Counted from the first letter of the stretch, positions 14,457 to 24,053 are shown. The stretch is DNA of 64,000 nt from Tyzzerella sp. (GCA_017472665.1 JAFUOS010000013.1:62001-126000); one strand, 5' to 3'. The notes: generated from the letters alone by a model not told the origin. Numbers and translations: made by a program.

Positions 14457-16124
14457 ATGGAAAGAAAATGGTGGCATGATAAGGTGGCTTATCAGATTTA
14501 TCCAAAGAGTTTTTTGGATACAAACGGAGATGGAATTGGAGATTTAAGAGGGATTATTTCTAAATTAGATTATTTGAAGGCGTTAGGAATCGATATGATT
14601 TGGATTTCACCGATTTATAAATCCCCTTTTGTAGACCAGGGATATGATATTTCGGATTATTATGCAATCGCAGAAGAATTCGGAACCATGGAAGAATTTG
14701 ATGAACTGCTTTTAGAGGCAAAGAGGCGTGATATGCATATCGTAATGGATTTGGTTATTAACCATTGTTCTGACAAGCATGAATGGTTTCAGAAGGCATT
14801 AGCTGACCCGGAGGGGGAATACGCAGAATACTTTTATTTCGTAAAAGGGAAGGATGGAAAAGCGCCAAGCAATTACCGCTCTTATTTCGGTGGCAGTGCT
14901 TGGGAGTCTGTTCCAGGTACTGATAAGTATTATCTTCACATGTTTGCAAAGGAACAGCCAGATTTGAACTGGGAGAACCCAGTGGTTCGTGAAAAATTGT
15001 TTGAGATGGTAAACTGGTGGCTGGATAAAGGCTTGGCTGGATTTCGCATTGATGCCATTATCAATATCAAAAAAGATTTGGAATTTAAGTCATTTGAACC
15101 AGATGGCCCAGACGGACTTGCCATGTGTACAAAGATGGTAGAATCTGTAGAAGGTGTGGATAAGTTCCTTGCAGAATTAAAACGAGAAACGTTTGAAAAA
15201 CACGATGCATTTACTGTAGGTGAAGTGTTTAATATGAAAGAGGGCGCATTGGAAACCTTTGTTGGTAAGGATGGACATTTTTCAACAATTTTCGACTTCG
15301 GACCACAGATTCTTTCATTTGGAGGACATGGCTGGTATGATGCGGAGCCAATCAAATTTGAAGATTGGAGAAGTGTCATTTTCAAAGCACAAAAGGAAGC
15401 GGAAGAAATTGGTTTTGAAGCAAATATTATTGAAAACCATGATGAGCCAAGAGGTGCAAGCAGATTTTTGCCAGAATATTGTCAAAATGATATGGGCAAG
15501 AAGATGATTGCAACTACTTCGATTTTGTTGCGAGGAATCCCATTCATCTTCCAGGGACAGGAAATCGGTATGATGAACTGTAAGATGGAAAGCATTGACG
15601 AATATGATGATATTAATACAAAGGATCAGTATCAGGTTGCATTGGATGCGGGATTATCGGAGGAAGAGGCGATGCATGCCTGTTACAAACATAGTCGAGA
15701 TAATGCAAGAACACCAATGCAATGGTCAGATGATGTACAGGCTGGATTTACCAGCGGAACGCCATGGCTTAAGGTGAATCCAAATTATAAAGAGATTAAT
15801 GTAAAAGACCAAGAGGGTAGAGAAGGTTCTGTTTTAGAATACTATAAGAGACTGATTGCCCTTCGCAAGTCAGAATACTATAAAGAAGTATTTGTGTATG
15901 GTTCTTGTGTGCCAGTTTACGAAGACAAAGACATGATTTTTGCATATTATCGTCAGAACGAGACGCAGAAAATTCTGATTGCCGCAAACTATGGCGAAGA
16001 AGCATGTACATTGAAACTGGAAAGTCCAGCGAAAAAAATACTACTTAGCAATTTCCCAGAACCGAAAGTTCAAGGCGACGAAGTTATACTGGCAAGTGCA
16101 GCGGTCGTTGTAATTGAGTTGTAG
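14457..16124 (+). CDS. GH13 alpha-glucosidase (oligo-1,6-glucosidase/maltase family)
   Basis: 555 residues, full length for GH13_31. The catalytic set is complete: nucleophile D199 in GFRIDAI, acid/base E256 in VGEVFN and transition-state stabiliser D329 in ENHDEPR. The calcium-type loop NGDGIGD is present near residue 23. There is no signal peptide, so it hydrolyses imported malto- or isomalto-oligosaccharides inside the cell. The residue after the nucleophile is Ala. In this subfamily Ala or Thr there goes with alpha-1,4 preference and Val with alpha-1,6, so I lean to a maltase-like enzyme. AGGAGGAA precedes the start. Confidence 0.92.
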   Translation: MERKWWHDKVAYQIYPKSFLDTNGDGIGDLRGIISKLDYLKALGIDMIWISPIYKSPFVDQGYDISDYYAIAEEFGTMEEFDELLLEAKRRDMHIVMDLVINHCSDKHEWFQKALADPEGEYAEYFYFVKGKDGKAPSNYRSYFGGSAWESVPGTDKYYLHMFAKEQPDLNWENPVVREKLFEMVNWWLDKGLAGFRIDAIINIKKDLEFKSFEPDGPDGLAMCTKMVESVEGVDKFLAELKRETFEKHDAFTVGEVFNMKEGALETFVGKDGHFSTIFDFGPQILSFGGHGWYDAEPIKFEDWRSVIFKAQKEAEEIGFEANIIENHDEPRGASRFLPEYCQNDMGKKMIATTSILLRGIPFIFQGQEIGMMNCKMESIDEYDDINTKDQYQVALDAGLSEEEAMHACYKHSRDNARTPMQWSDDVQAGFTSGTPWLKVNPNYKEINVKDQEGREGSVLEYYKRLIALRKSEYYKEVFVYGSCVPVYEDKDMIFAYYRQNETQKILIAANYGEEACTLKLESPAKKILLSNFPEPKVQGDEVILASAAVVVIEL

Positions 16125-16179
16125 TATGTGTAATTCATTATACATGGAAAATATTTGGGGTGCTATATTGGTCGAAGTG

Positions 16180-16188
16180 TGTTACAAT
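16180..16188 (+). promoter_or_regulatory. Extended -10 promoter upstream of the FliB-like gene
   Basis: TGTTACAAT is an extended -10 (TGn plus TACAAT) 42 bases before the start at 16230. The same nine bases recur at 36956 and 50821, each upstream of a gene. Confidence 0.5.
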
Positions 16189-16229
16189 ACCTCGTATAAG
16201 ATTCGATAAGGCAAATAGAAAGGGAAAAT

Positions 16230-17402
16230 ATGGAGTATAGAATACCACATTATTTTAATGATTTTCAATGTGTTGCCGCAGAATGCAAGGATACTTGCTG
16301 TGCAGGCTGGGCAATCATGATTGATGAAAAATCATTGGAGAAATACAAAAACTTAGAAGGCCCTTTTGGAAATCGTCTGCGCAATTCGATTAATTGGGAA
16401 GAAGGCTCTTTTCAGCAATACGAGAGGCGCTGCGCATTCCTAAATGAGCAGAATCTTTGTGATATACATATGGAAGCAGGCGAGCATATGCTCTGCGATA
16501 CCTGTAGGGATTATCCAAGGCACAAGGAAGAATACGAAGGCTTAAGAGAAGGCTCGCTGTCTTTATCCTGTATTGAAGCTGCAAAGATTATATTAGGCTG
16601 CAAGGAACCAGTGCAGTTCATCAGTTTCGAAGATGAGGAAGAAGACGAGGAATTCGAAGATTTCGATTATTTATTATTTACGAAGTTGATGGATGCCAGA
16701 GAGAAAATGATCTGGTTATTGCAAAAACGTGATGTTGATATCATGATCCGTATCAGTATGGTGCTGGATTTGGCTCAGAAAATGCAGGATGCATTGGATG
16801 CCGATGAAGTGTTCCAGATGGATGAATTGATAGAAAACTTCGGAAATATGGATCAGCTCATAGAGTTCCAAAAAGATGCGGAAAGTCATCCGATTGGAGA
16901 AAATGAGTATTGCAGCACGATGCGAAAGATTTTTCGGATATTCAATAAATTAGAGGTGTTGAAGGCAGACTGGCCGGAGTACGTAAAAAAAGCGGAATTT
17001 GCGCTCTATGGAGAAGGTCAGAGCGTGTATGAGGAAAATCGGCAAAGATTTCACAAAAGTATTGGATTAAAGAGTAATTGTTATGAAATATGGTCCTGCT
17101 GGCTGGAGCAGATGATGGTATATTTTGTGTTCACCTATTTTTGTGGAGCTGTGTACGATGATAACATTATAGGAAAGATGCAGACAGCAGTGGTAAGTGT
17201 ACTGTTGACGCAAGAACTATCCATTGCGAAATGGATTGAACAGAAAGAACATCTTGATTTTGATGGATTTGTAGATATTGCACATCGGGTGTCCAGAGAA
17301 ATCGAACATTCTGATTTGAACTTAAACCGTGTGGAAAAAATCTGTGCGAAAACACCATTTTTTCAGTCAGAACAGTTAAAACGTATTTTGACGAGATTTT
17401 AG
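16230..17402 (+). CDS. fliB: Flagellin lysine-N-methylase-like protein
   Basis: 390 residues of the FliB family, which methylates lysines of flagellin. The N-terminal Cys-rich signature is clear: AAECKDTCCAGW, CAFLNEQNLCDIH, MLCDTCRDYPR and LSLSCIEAA, resembling Fe-S or zinc-binding YkgJ-type clusters. An acidic linker (EDEEEDEEFEDFD) follows near residue 140, then a helical C-terminal half. No flagellar gene is in the window, so either flagella are encoded elsewhere or this homologue acts on another surface protein. GAAAGGGA precedes the start. Confidence 0.85.
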   Translation: MEYRIPHYFNDFQCVAAECKDTCCAGWAIMIDEKSLEKYKNLEGPFGNRLRNSINWEEGSFQQYERRCAFLNEQNLCDIHMEAGEHMLCDTCRDYPRHKEEYEGLREGSLSLSCIEAAKIILGCKEPVQFISFEDEEEDEEFEDFDYLLFTKLMDAREKMIWLLQKRDVDIMIRISMVLDLAQKMQDALDADEVFQMDELIENFGNMDQLIEFQKDAESHPIGENEYCSTMRKIFRIFNKLEVLKADWPEYVKKAEFALYGEGQSVYEENRQRFHKSIGLKSNCYEIWSCWLEQMMVYFVFTYFCGAVYDDNIIGKMQTAVVSVLLTQELSIAKWIEQKEHLDFDGFVDIAHRVSREIEHSDLNLNRVEKICAKTPFFQSEQLKRILTRF

Positions 17403-17426
17403 ACCAATTATAAGGAGACCATCAAA

Positions 17427-18380
17427 ATGAAATGGAATAAATTTAGATTGAAAACAACGACAGAAAGTGAAGATATTGTTAGCAGCATGTTAATGGACCT
17501 TGGAATTCAGGGAATTGAGATTGAAGACAAAGTCCCTTTGACGCAGCTTGACAAGCAGCAGATGTTTGTGGACATATTACCAGAGATTGCAGCAGATGAC
17601 GGTGTGGCATACATCAGTTTTTATCTGGAAGAAGAGGATGATAAAGAAGCTGTTCTTGCAAATGTAAGAGCAGAATTAGAAGAGATGAGCACCTATCTGA
17701 ATGTAGGAGAATGTACGATCGAGGAGTCTCAGACAGAGGATGTAGACTGGGTAAATAACTGGAAACAATATTTCCATCAGTTTTACGTGGATGATGTGTT
17801 AATTATTCCGTCTTGGGAAGAAGTAAGACCAGAAGATGAAGATAAGATGATTATTCATATTGATCCGGGAACTGCGTTTGGTACTGGTATGCATGAGACG
17901 ACCCAGCTTTGTATCAGACAAATCCGCAAATTTGTAACTCCGGAAACGACGATTCTGGATGTGGGATGCGGAAGCGGTATCCTTGGAATGCTTGCCTTGA
18001 AATTTGGAGCAAAGTATTCTGTGGGAACAGACTTGGATCCATGTGCTATCGATGCCACTCATGAGAACATGGAAGTGAATGGCATTGGAAAAGACCAGTA
18101 TGAAGTGATGATTGGTAATATCATTGATGATAAAGAAATCCAGGACAAAGTTGGATATGAAAAATATGATATTGTTGCAGCAAATATTTTGGCCGACGTA
18201 TTGGTGCCACTCACTCCGGTGATTATCAATCAATTAAAGAAAGGCGGCATCTATATTACCAGCGGAATTATTGATGATAAAGAAGAGACGGTGGTGAGTG
18301 CAGTAAAAGCAGCCGGCTTGGAAGTACTCGAAGTGACATATCAAGGTGAATGGGTTTCTGTGACAGCTAGAAAGAATTAG
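17427..18380 (+). CDS. prmA: Ribosomal protein L11 methyltransferase
   Basis: 317 residues, usual length for PrmA. It trimethylates lysines and the N terminus of L11 with S-adenosylmethionine. The N-terminal substrate domain (about 1-110) is followed by a Rossmann methyltransferase domain with IDPGTAFGTGMHETT, ILDVGCGSGILGM and GTDLDPCAIDA. NILADVLVPL carries the NxL-type motif. AAGGAGA precedes the start. It is followed nine bases later by rsmE, the usual prmA-rsmE pair. Confidence 0.95.
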   Translation: MKWNKFRLKTTTESEDIVSSMLMDLGIQGIEIEDKVPLTQLDKQQMFVDILPEIAADDGVAYISFYLEEEDDKEAVLANVRAELEEMSTYLNVGECTIEESQTEDVDWVNNWKQYFHQFYVDDVLIIPSWEEVRPEDEDKMIIHIDPGTAFGTGMHETTQLCIRQIRKFVTPETTILDVGCGSGILGMLALKFGAKYSVGTDLDPCAIDATHENMEVNGIGKDQYEVMIGNIIDDKEIQDKVGYEKYDIVAANILADVLVPLTPVIINQLKKGGIYITSGIIDDKEETVVSAVKAAGLEVLEVTYQGEWVSVTARKN

Positions 18381-18389
18381 GAGAAGCAT

Positions 18390-19127
18390 ATGCATCATTT
18401 TTTTGTAACACCAGATCAAGTAAAGGATAATCGGATTTATATCGAAGGCTCTGATGTGAATCACATTAAGAATGTACTTCGTATGAAGACAGGCGAAGAA
18501 CTGGAAATCAGCGATGGAAACAACAAAAAATATCTGTGTGAGATTGAGAAGATTTCTCAGGATATGGTTTGCGTGTTGGTGAAGGAAGAGCAAAAGGCGG
18601 ACACCGAACTTCCATCCAAAATTTATCTGTTTCAAGGACTCCCAAAGAGTGATAAAATGGAGTTGATTGTTCAAAAGGCAGTAGAACTGGGTGTGTATGA
18701 GATTATTCCAGTTGCCACAAAGCGTGCTGTTGTAAAGCTAGATGAGAAAAAAGCGTCGAAAAAAGTCGAACGGTGGAACAGCATCGCCGAAGGCGGTGCG
18801 AAACAGTCTGGAAGAAATGTGATTCCGAAAGTGACAAAAGTCTTATCTTATAAGGAAGCAGTCGCATATGCGAGAGATTTGGATGTGGTATTGATTCCGT
18901 ATGAATTAGCTGAGGGGATGCAGGAGACGAAGCAGATTATTTCGGCAATTAAACCAGGACAGTCGATTGGGTTTTTTATTGGACCGGAAGGTGGATTTGA
19001 AACAGAAGAAGTATTATACGCCATAGAATCCGGTGCAAAGCCAATTACGCTGGGAAAAAGAATCCTTAGAACAGAGACGGCCGGTCTTACAACTTTGTCG
19101 ATTTTGATGTATCATTTAGAAAGCTAA
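18390..19127 (+). CDS. rsmE: 16S rRNA (uracil1498-N3)-methyltransferase
   Basis: 245 residues of the SPOUT family. The N-terminal PUA-like domain (MHHFFVTPDQV...NHIKNVLRMKTGE) is followed by the trefoil-knot domain with IGFFIGPEGGFETEEV and LGKRILRTETAGLTTLSIL, which binds S-adenosylmethionine. It modifies U1498 in the decoding region of 16S rRNA. AGGAGAAG precedes the start and prmA ends nine bases upstream. Confidence 0.95.
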   Translation: MHHFFVTPDQVKDNRIYIEGSDVNHIKNVLRMKTGEELEISDGNNKKYLCEIEKISQDMVCVLVKEEQKADTELPSKIYLFQGLPKSDKMELIVQKAVELGVYEIIPVATKRAVVKLDEKKASKKVERWNSIAEGGAKQSGRNVIPKVTKVLSYKEAVAYARDLDVVLIPYELAEGMQETKQIISAIKPGQSIGFFIGPEGGFETEEVLYAIESGAKPITLGKRILRTETAGLTTLSILMYHLES

Positions 19128-19171
19128 CCACATAATTTATATAGTAAGAAAGTGTTATATAGGAGAATATC

Positions 19172-20329
19172 ATGGAGGTATATTTAGACAATTCGGCGAC
19201 TACCAAGTGCTATGAAAGTGTAAAAGATATCGTGGGAAAAGTCATGTGTGAAGATTATGGTAATCCATCTTCCATGCACAAAAAAGGGGTAGATGCTGAA
19301 AAGTATATAAAAGAGTCGAAAGAAACTTTGGCGAAAATTTTAAAAGTGCAGGAGAAAGAACTTTATTTCACTTCAGGTGGAACAGAGAGTGATAACCTGG
19401 CACTCATTGGCTGTGCAAGGGCATATCATCGCTCAGGAAAACATTTGATTACTTCCTCGATTGAACATCCTGCTATTTTAAATACGATGCAGTATCTGGA
19501 AAAGGAAGAAGGTTTCCGTGTGACATTCCTTCCAGTAGATAAAGATGGAAGGATTCGGTTGGACGCACTTAAGAAAGCGCTTTGCGAGGAAACGATTCTG
19601 GTTTCCATCATGTTTGTAAATAACGAAGTGGGATCAGTACAGCCGATAGAGGAAGCTGTAAAGATTGTAAAAGATTACAGTCCGAAGATTTTGTTCCATG
19701 TGGATGCAGTACAAGGATTTGGTAAATATCGAATTTTCCCGAAACGCATTGGCGTGGATTTGATGTCAATCAGCGGTCATAAGATACACGGACCAAAGGG
19801 AACCGGTGTTTTATATATAAACGAAAAGGTAAAGATTAAGCCAATTGTATTCGGCGGTGAACAGCAGAGAAATGTTCGTTCTGGTACGGAAAATGTTCCG
19901 GGTATTGCGGGTATTGGTCTTGCGGCAAAAGAGATTTATAGTAATTTGGAAGAAAAAGTTGCCGTGATGCGTGAACTTAAAAATTACTTTATCGAAGGAG
20001 TCTCTAAGATTGATAATATTACGATTCACGGACGTACCGATGAAACGAGTGCTCCACATATTATCAGCGTAGGTTTTGCTGGTATTCGAAGTGAAGTATT
20101 GCTTCACACTTTAGAAGAAAAGGGGATCTATGTTTCATCAGGTTCTGCATGTGCATCGAATCATCCGGCAATCAGCGGAGTTTTGAAAGGGATTGGTGCA
20201 AGCGTAGAGTATCTGGATGCGACACTGCGTTTCAGCCTTTCGGAATTTACTACGAAAGAAGAAATTGATTATACATTAGAAACATTGTACCAGTGTGTAC
20301 CGATGCTTCGAAAATATACAAGACACTAA
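19172..20329 (+). CDS. Cysteine desulfurase (NifS/IscS family)
   Basis: 385 residues, PLP-dependent. It removes sulfur from cysteine as a persulfide. The PLP lysine lies in SGHKIHGPKGTG and the catalytic Cys in SSGSACASNHP. The N terminus MEVYLDNSATTKCYE is typical. The next gene, thiI, starts about 40 bases downstream, so this enzyme most likely supplies sulfur for 4-thiouridine in tRNA, as NifZ does in Bacillus. Supply to Fe-S assembly cannot be excluded. TAGGAGA precedes the start. Confidence 0.93.
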   Translation: MEVYLDNSATTKCYESVKDIVGKVMCEDYGNPSSMHKKGVDAEKYIKESKETLAKILKVQEKELYFTSGGTESDNLALIGCARAYHRSGKHLITSSIEHPAILNTMQYLEKEEGFRVTFLPVDKDGRIRLDALKKALCEETILVSIMFVNNEVGSVQPIEEAVKIVKDYSPKILFHVDAVQGFGKYRIFPKRIGVDLMSISGHKIHGPKGTGVLYINEKVKIKPIVFGGEQQRNVRSGTENVPGIAGIGLAAKEIYSNLEEKVAVMRELKNYFIEGVSKIDNITIHGRTDETSAPHIISVGFAGIRSEVLLHTLEEKGIYVSSGSACASNHPAISGVLKGIGASVEYLDATLRFSLSEFTTKEEIDYTLETLYQCVPMLRKYTRH

Positions 20330-20368
20330 GTGTGGAAAGAATTATGCAAAAGAGAGGATAATAGGCAA

Positions 20369-21553
20369 ATGACATTTCAAGCTTTTTTAATCAAATATGG
20401 AGAAATTGGAATTAAGGGAAAAAACCGCTATCTGTTTGAAGATGCGCTGATGAGACAAATTCGTTTCGCACTGCAGGAAGTAGACGGTTCTTTCCATGTG
20501 CATAGATCACAGGGTAGAATCTATGTGGAATGTGAAGGATATTATGACTACGAAGAGACTGTAGAAGCTCTGAAAAGAGTATTCGGTATCGTAGGCATTT
20601 GTCCAGTAGTACACGTAGAAGACCAAGGATTTGAACAACTGAAAAAAGACGTTGTAGATTATATGGATAAAATGTATCCGGACAAAAATACCACATTCAA
20701 GGTAGAAGCAAGACGTGGTAAGAAAAGCTATCCAAAGAATTCCATGGAAATCAACTGCGATTTGGGCGAAGCGATTCTCGATGCATTTCCAGAGATTCGC
20801 GTAGATGTGCATCACCCTGCAATTAAGTTAAATGTGGAAGTCCGTGATTTGATTTATATTTATTCTGAAATCATTCCAGGACCGGGCGGTATGCCGGTTG
20901 GAACAAACGGGAAAGCAATGCTTCTGTTATCGGGAGGAATTGACAGTCCGGTTGCTGGTTATATGATATCAAAACGTGGGGTAGAACTGGAAGCAACATA
21001 TTTCCATGCACCTCCGTATACAAGCGAACGTGCAAAACAGAAAGTAGTGGATTTGGCAAAGCTGGTTTCCAAATATTCAGGACCAATTAAGCTGAATATT
21101 GTCAACTTTACAGATATTCAGTTGTATATCTACGAAAAATGTCCGCATGATGAACTTACGATTATTATGAGAAGATATATGATGCGAATCGCAGAACATT
21201 TCGCAAAAGAGAGCGGATGCCTAGGATTGATTACAGGAGAAAGTATTGGACAAGTAGCTAGCCAGACGATGCAAAGTCTTGCGGCAACCAATGATGTGTG
21301 TACGCTTCCGGTATATCGTCCGGTGATTGGATTCGATAAGCAAGAAATTGTGGAGATTGCAGAGAAGATTGATACGTTTGAAACTTCGATTCTGCCATTT
21401 GAGGATTGCTGTACGATTTTTGTTGCGAAGCATCCGGTTACAAAGCCGAATATTAATGTGATAAGACGGTCTGAGGAGAAATTAGCTGAGAAGATTGATG
21501 AGCTGATGGAGGCCGCGATTAGTACGGTAGAGACGATTGTGGTGAAACCGTAA
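20369..21553 (+). CDS. thiI: tRNA 4-thiouridine synthetase
   Basis: 394 residues from the ATG at 20369, which has GAGAGGA upstream. A GTG at 20330 in the same frame has none. A ferredoxin-like/THUMP region (about 1-165) precedes the PP-loop LLSGGIDSPVAGYM, which adenylates U8 of tRNA. A Cys pair in PFEDCCTIF near residue 340 marks the catalytic region. There is no C-terminal rhodanese domain, as usual in Gram-positive ThiI, fitting direct sulfur transfer from the desulfurase encoded upstream. Confidence 0.94.
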   Translation: MTFQAFLIKYGEIGIKGKNRYLFEDALMRQIRFALQEVDGSFHVHRSQGRIYVECEGYYDYEETVEALKRVFGIVGICPVVHVEDQGFEQLKKDVVDYMDKMYPDKNTTFKVEARRGKKSYPKNSMEINCDLGEAILDAFPEIRVDVHHPAIKLNVEVRDLIYIYSEIIPGPGGMPVGTNGKAMLLLSGGIDSPVAGYMISKRGVELEATYFHAPPYTSERAKQKVVDLAKLVSKYSGPIKLNIVNFTDIQLYIYEKCPHDELTIIMRRYMMRIAEHFAKESGCLGLITGESIGQVASQTMQSLAATNDVCTLPVYRPVIGFDKQEIVEIAEKIDTFETSILPFEDCCTIFVAKHPVTKPNINVIRRSEEKLAEKIDELMEAAISTVETIVVKP

Positions 21554-21559
21554 GAAAAA

Positions 21560-21581
21560 AGCCCCACTTTTAAGTGGGGCT
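21560..21581. terminator. Bidirectional terminator between thiI and the HPr-like gene
   Basis: AGCCCCACTT and AAGTGGGGCT form a perfect 10-bp stem with a TT loop. The A tract on its left supplies the U tract for the minus-strand gene. The right side (AAAATTCTT) is weaker for thiI. Confidence 0.8.
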
Positions 21582-21588
21582 AAAATTC

Positions 21589-21822
21589 TTATACTAAGTA
21601 TTTTTCAAGTATAGCCATGATTGGCTCAATGCTTGCATCATCAGCGTGGATATTTAATGTAATAGGTTTAGACAAATCTAAACTGAAAATTCCCATAATA
21701 GATTTTGCGTCGATCACATATCTTCCAGATACAAGATCGAAATCGAAATCAAATTTGCTAATATCATTAACGAATGATTTTACCTTGTCAATTGAGTTTA
21801 AAGAAATATCTACAGTTTTCAT
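21589..21822 (-). CDS. HPr-like protein lacking the phospho-histidine
   Basis: 77 residues from the ATG at 21822, which has AGGAGG upstream on the minus strand. A longer in-frame start has none. VIDAKSIMGIFSLDLSKPI is the HPr region around regulatory Ser46, and the fold length fits. However, the GLHARPA motif carrying the PTS phospho-His15 is replaced by LNSIDKVKSFV. It therefore cannot accept phosphate from PTS enzyme I, but could still be a target of HPr kinase or bind CcpA-like partners. It stands alone, convergent with thiI. Confidence 0.8.
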   Translation of the reverse strand: MKTVDISLNSIDKVKSFVNDISKFDFDFDLVSGRYVIDAKSIMGIFSLDLSKPITLNIHADDASIEPIMAILEKYLV

Positions 21823-21939
21823 TGGTATAACCTCCTTATGTTCTTCGTTATCTATAAGATATCTTATGATGTATGACAACAAAAGTCAAGGTAAAAAATG
21901 TTAAGAAAAAGGAAAAATTTAACCGAAAGGATAGACAAT

Positions 21940-23232
21940 ATGATGAAAGTAGCACTTCACAATTTAGGGTGTAAGGTGAATGCATATGAGACTGAAGCGA
22001 TGCAGGAATTGCTGGAACAAAACGGCTATGAAATCGTTCCTTTTCAAGAAGGAGCGGACGTTTATATCATCAATACCTGTACAGTTACAAACATGGCAGA
22101 CCGCAAATCCCGTCAGATGCTTCATCGTGCAAAGAAGATGAATCCAGATGCAATTGTAGTAGCAGCAGGCTGTTATGTACAGGCAAAAGAGCAGTCTGGT
22201 GAAGTCGATGAATGTATCGATATTGTGATTGGAAATAATAAGAAAAAAGAATTAATTGAAATTTTGAAAGAGTACTGCAAAGAGCGTCAAGGCGTGAAAA
22301 AAGCAGTGATTGATATTAATCATACAAACGAATATGAGGACATGCATCTCAGCAAGACTGCAGAGCACACGAGAGCCTATATTAAAGTGCAGGACGGCTG
22401 CAATCAATTTTGTACCTACTGTATTATTCCATTTGCCAGAGGAAGAGTACGAAGCAGAGCAAAAGAGGATGTGATCCGCGAAGTGAAGGAGCTGGCGGAA
22501 AACGGTTATCAGGAAGTTGTGCTTACAGGGATCCATTTGAGCTCTTACGGAGTGGATTTGGAAGGAGAAGATTTGCTCGATTTGATTCTTGCTGTCCATG
22601 ATGTGGAGGGCATCAAGAGAATTCGTCTAGGTTCTTTGGAACCAAGAATTATTACTGAGGAATTTGTCAAGACCATTGCAGGTTTGGAAAAAATGTGTCC
22701 GCATTTCCATTTGTCACTTCAAAGCGGCTGTAATTCAACATTAAAGAGGATGAATCGAAAATATACAGCGGAAGAATATTATGAAAAATGCCAGTTGTTA
22801 CGCAAGTATTTTGAGCATCCAGCCCTTACGACAGATGTGATTGTTGGATTTCCAGGAGAGACCGAGGAAGAATTTGCGGAATCGAAAGCATTTGTGGATA
22901 AAGTGGATTTTTATGAGACACACATTTTCAAATATTCAAAGCGTGCTGGTACAAAAGCTGCAGTGATGGAGAATCAGGTGCCGGAACAGATGAAAACCGT
23001 GAGAAGCAATGAACTTCTTGCGCTGGACCAGGAAAAGAGAAGAAAGTATGAATCTTACTATATTGGAAAGACAGTGGAAGTTTTGATGGAAGAAAGTGCA
23101 GAGATAGATGGTAAGATGATGCAGGTGGGACATACGAAGGAATATGTAAAAATTGCACTAAATTCTGAAATTAATTTACAAAATCAGATAATTGATGTTC
23201 AAATCGATAATCATTTACAAATTATCCATTGA
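21940..23232 (+). CDS. mtaB: tRNA (N6-threonylcarbamoyladenosine-37-C2)-methylthiotransferase
   Basis: 430 residues from the ATG at 21940 (GAAAGGA upstream), giving MMKVALHNLGCKVN. The N-terminal UPF0004 domain binds one Fe-S cluster through Cys in LGCKVN, NTCTVTN and AAGCYVQ. The radical-SAM cluster binds in GCNQFCTYCIIPFARG. A C-terminal TRAM-like domain follows. The LGCKVN start and overall pattern match MtaB (YqeV type), which converts t6A37 to ms2t6A37 in tRNA, better than MiaB or RimO. Confidence 0.92.
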   Translation: MMKVALHNLGCKVNAYETEAMQELLEQNGYEIVPFQEGADVYIINTCTVTNMADRKSRQMLHRAKKMNPDAIVVAAGCYVQAKEQSGEVDECIDIVIGNNKKKELIEILKEYCKERQGVKKAVIDINHTNEYEDMHLSKTAEHTRAYIKVQDGCNQFCTYCIIPFARGRVRSRAKEDVIREVKELAENGYQEVVLTGIHLSSYGVDLEGEDLLDLILAVHDVEGIKRIRLGSLEPRIITEEFVKTIAGLEKMCPHFHLSLQSGCNSTLKRMNRKYTAEEYYEKCQLLRKYFEHPALTTDVIVGFPGETEEEFAESKAFVDKVDFYETHIFKYSKRAGTKAAVMENQVPEQMKTVRSNELLALDQEKRRKYESYYIGKTVEVLMEESAEIDGKMMQVGHTKEYVKIALNSEINLQNQIIDVQIDNHLQIIH

Positions 23233-23290
23233 ATTTCATTTTAAATTATATTAGAATGAAACATGAGAAAGAGACAAAGGACGTGAGCAG

Positions 23291-23554
23291 ATGAGTCAAT
23301 TAAGTAACACACAATTTTTTCAAGTAGAGAACGGAACACAAATTCAAGCAAAAGATATCCTTGAAATTGTGTATGAAGCTCTGCGCGAAAAAGGGTACAA
23401 CCCAGTCAATCAGATCGTAGGTTATATCATGTCTGGTGACCCAACTTATATTACCAGCCATAATGGGGCAAGAAGCCTGATTATGAAGATGGAACGCGAT
23501 GAATTAGTAGAAGAGATGTTAAAATCGTATATTGAACATCATTCTTGGGAATAA
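23291..23554 (+). CDS. ireB: IreB family regulator (UPF0297)
   Basis: 87 residues, usual length. The N terminus carries the conserved TQFFQVE segment, whose Thr in related proteins is phosphorylated by a PASTA-domain Ser/Thr kinase. [21 protein letters not shown] is the family core. In enterococci IreB modulates cell-wall stress and cephalosporin tolerance. It heads the conserved ireB-ruvX-DUF1292 string, six bases before ruvX. Confidence 0.93.
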   Translation: MSQLSNTQFFQVENGTQIQAKDILEIVYEALREKGYNPVNQIVGYIMSGDPTYITSHNGARSLIMKMERDELVEEMLKSYIEHHSWE

Positions 23555-23560
23555 AATATT

Positions 23561-24019
23561 ATGAGAATAATGGGATTAGATTACGGCTCAAAGACAGTTG
23601 GTGTAGCGATTAGCGACCCACTCTGTATAACGGCCCAAGGGATTGAAACGATTCAGAGGAAAGAAGAAAACAAATTACGAAAGACGCTTGCCCGTATTGA
23701 GGAATTAGTGAAAGAGTACGAAGTGGAGAAAATTGTGCTTGGATTTCCAAAGAATATGAACAATACAATAGGTGATCGTGCAGAAAAATCTTTAGAACTA
23801 AAAGAAATGTTGGAAAGACGTACCGGTCTCCCTGTCATTATGTGGGACGAGCGTCTGACGACAGTAGAAGCAGAAAGAACACTCATAGAAAGCAATGTGA
23901 GAAGAGAAAACCGCAAGAAATATGTGGATAAGATTGCGGCTGTTTTTATATTGCAGGGATATTTGGATTCGCTCAGCTGCCAAGCATCCGAAGGGAACTG
24001 CCAGAGACAGGTCCTGTAG
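23561..24019 (+). CDS. ruvX: RuvX/YqgF family Holliday-junction-resolvase-like nuclease
   Basis: 152 residues with an RNase H-like fold. [18 protein letters not shown] gives the first acidic residue, [10 protein letters not shown] the second strand and [13 protein letters not shown] the acidic cluster. In bacteria it processes pre-16S rRNA and may resolve junctions. The tail after QGYLDS is a slightly longer Cys-containing extension ([11 protein letters not shown]). It follows ireB by six bases. Confidence 0.92.
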   Translation: MRIMGLDYGSKTVGVAISDPLCITAQGIETIQRKEENKLRKTLARIEELVKEYEVEKIVLGFPKNMNNTIGDRAEKSLELKEMLERRTGLPVIMWDERLTTVEAERTLIESNVRRENRKKYVDKIAAVFILQGYLDSLSCQASEGNCQRQVL

Positions 24020-24053
24020 GAATGAGGCAAGATTAAGAACACGAGAGGTTTGT

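Noticed and set aside
23922..24053. A longer N terminus for the DUF1292 protein
   Set aside because: It overlaps ruvX in another frame and lacks a ribosome site. The ATG at 24054 matches the family start.
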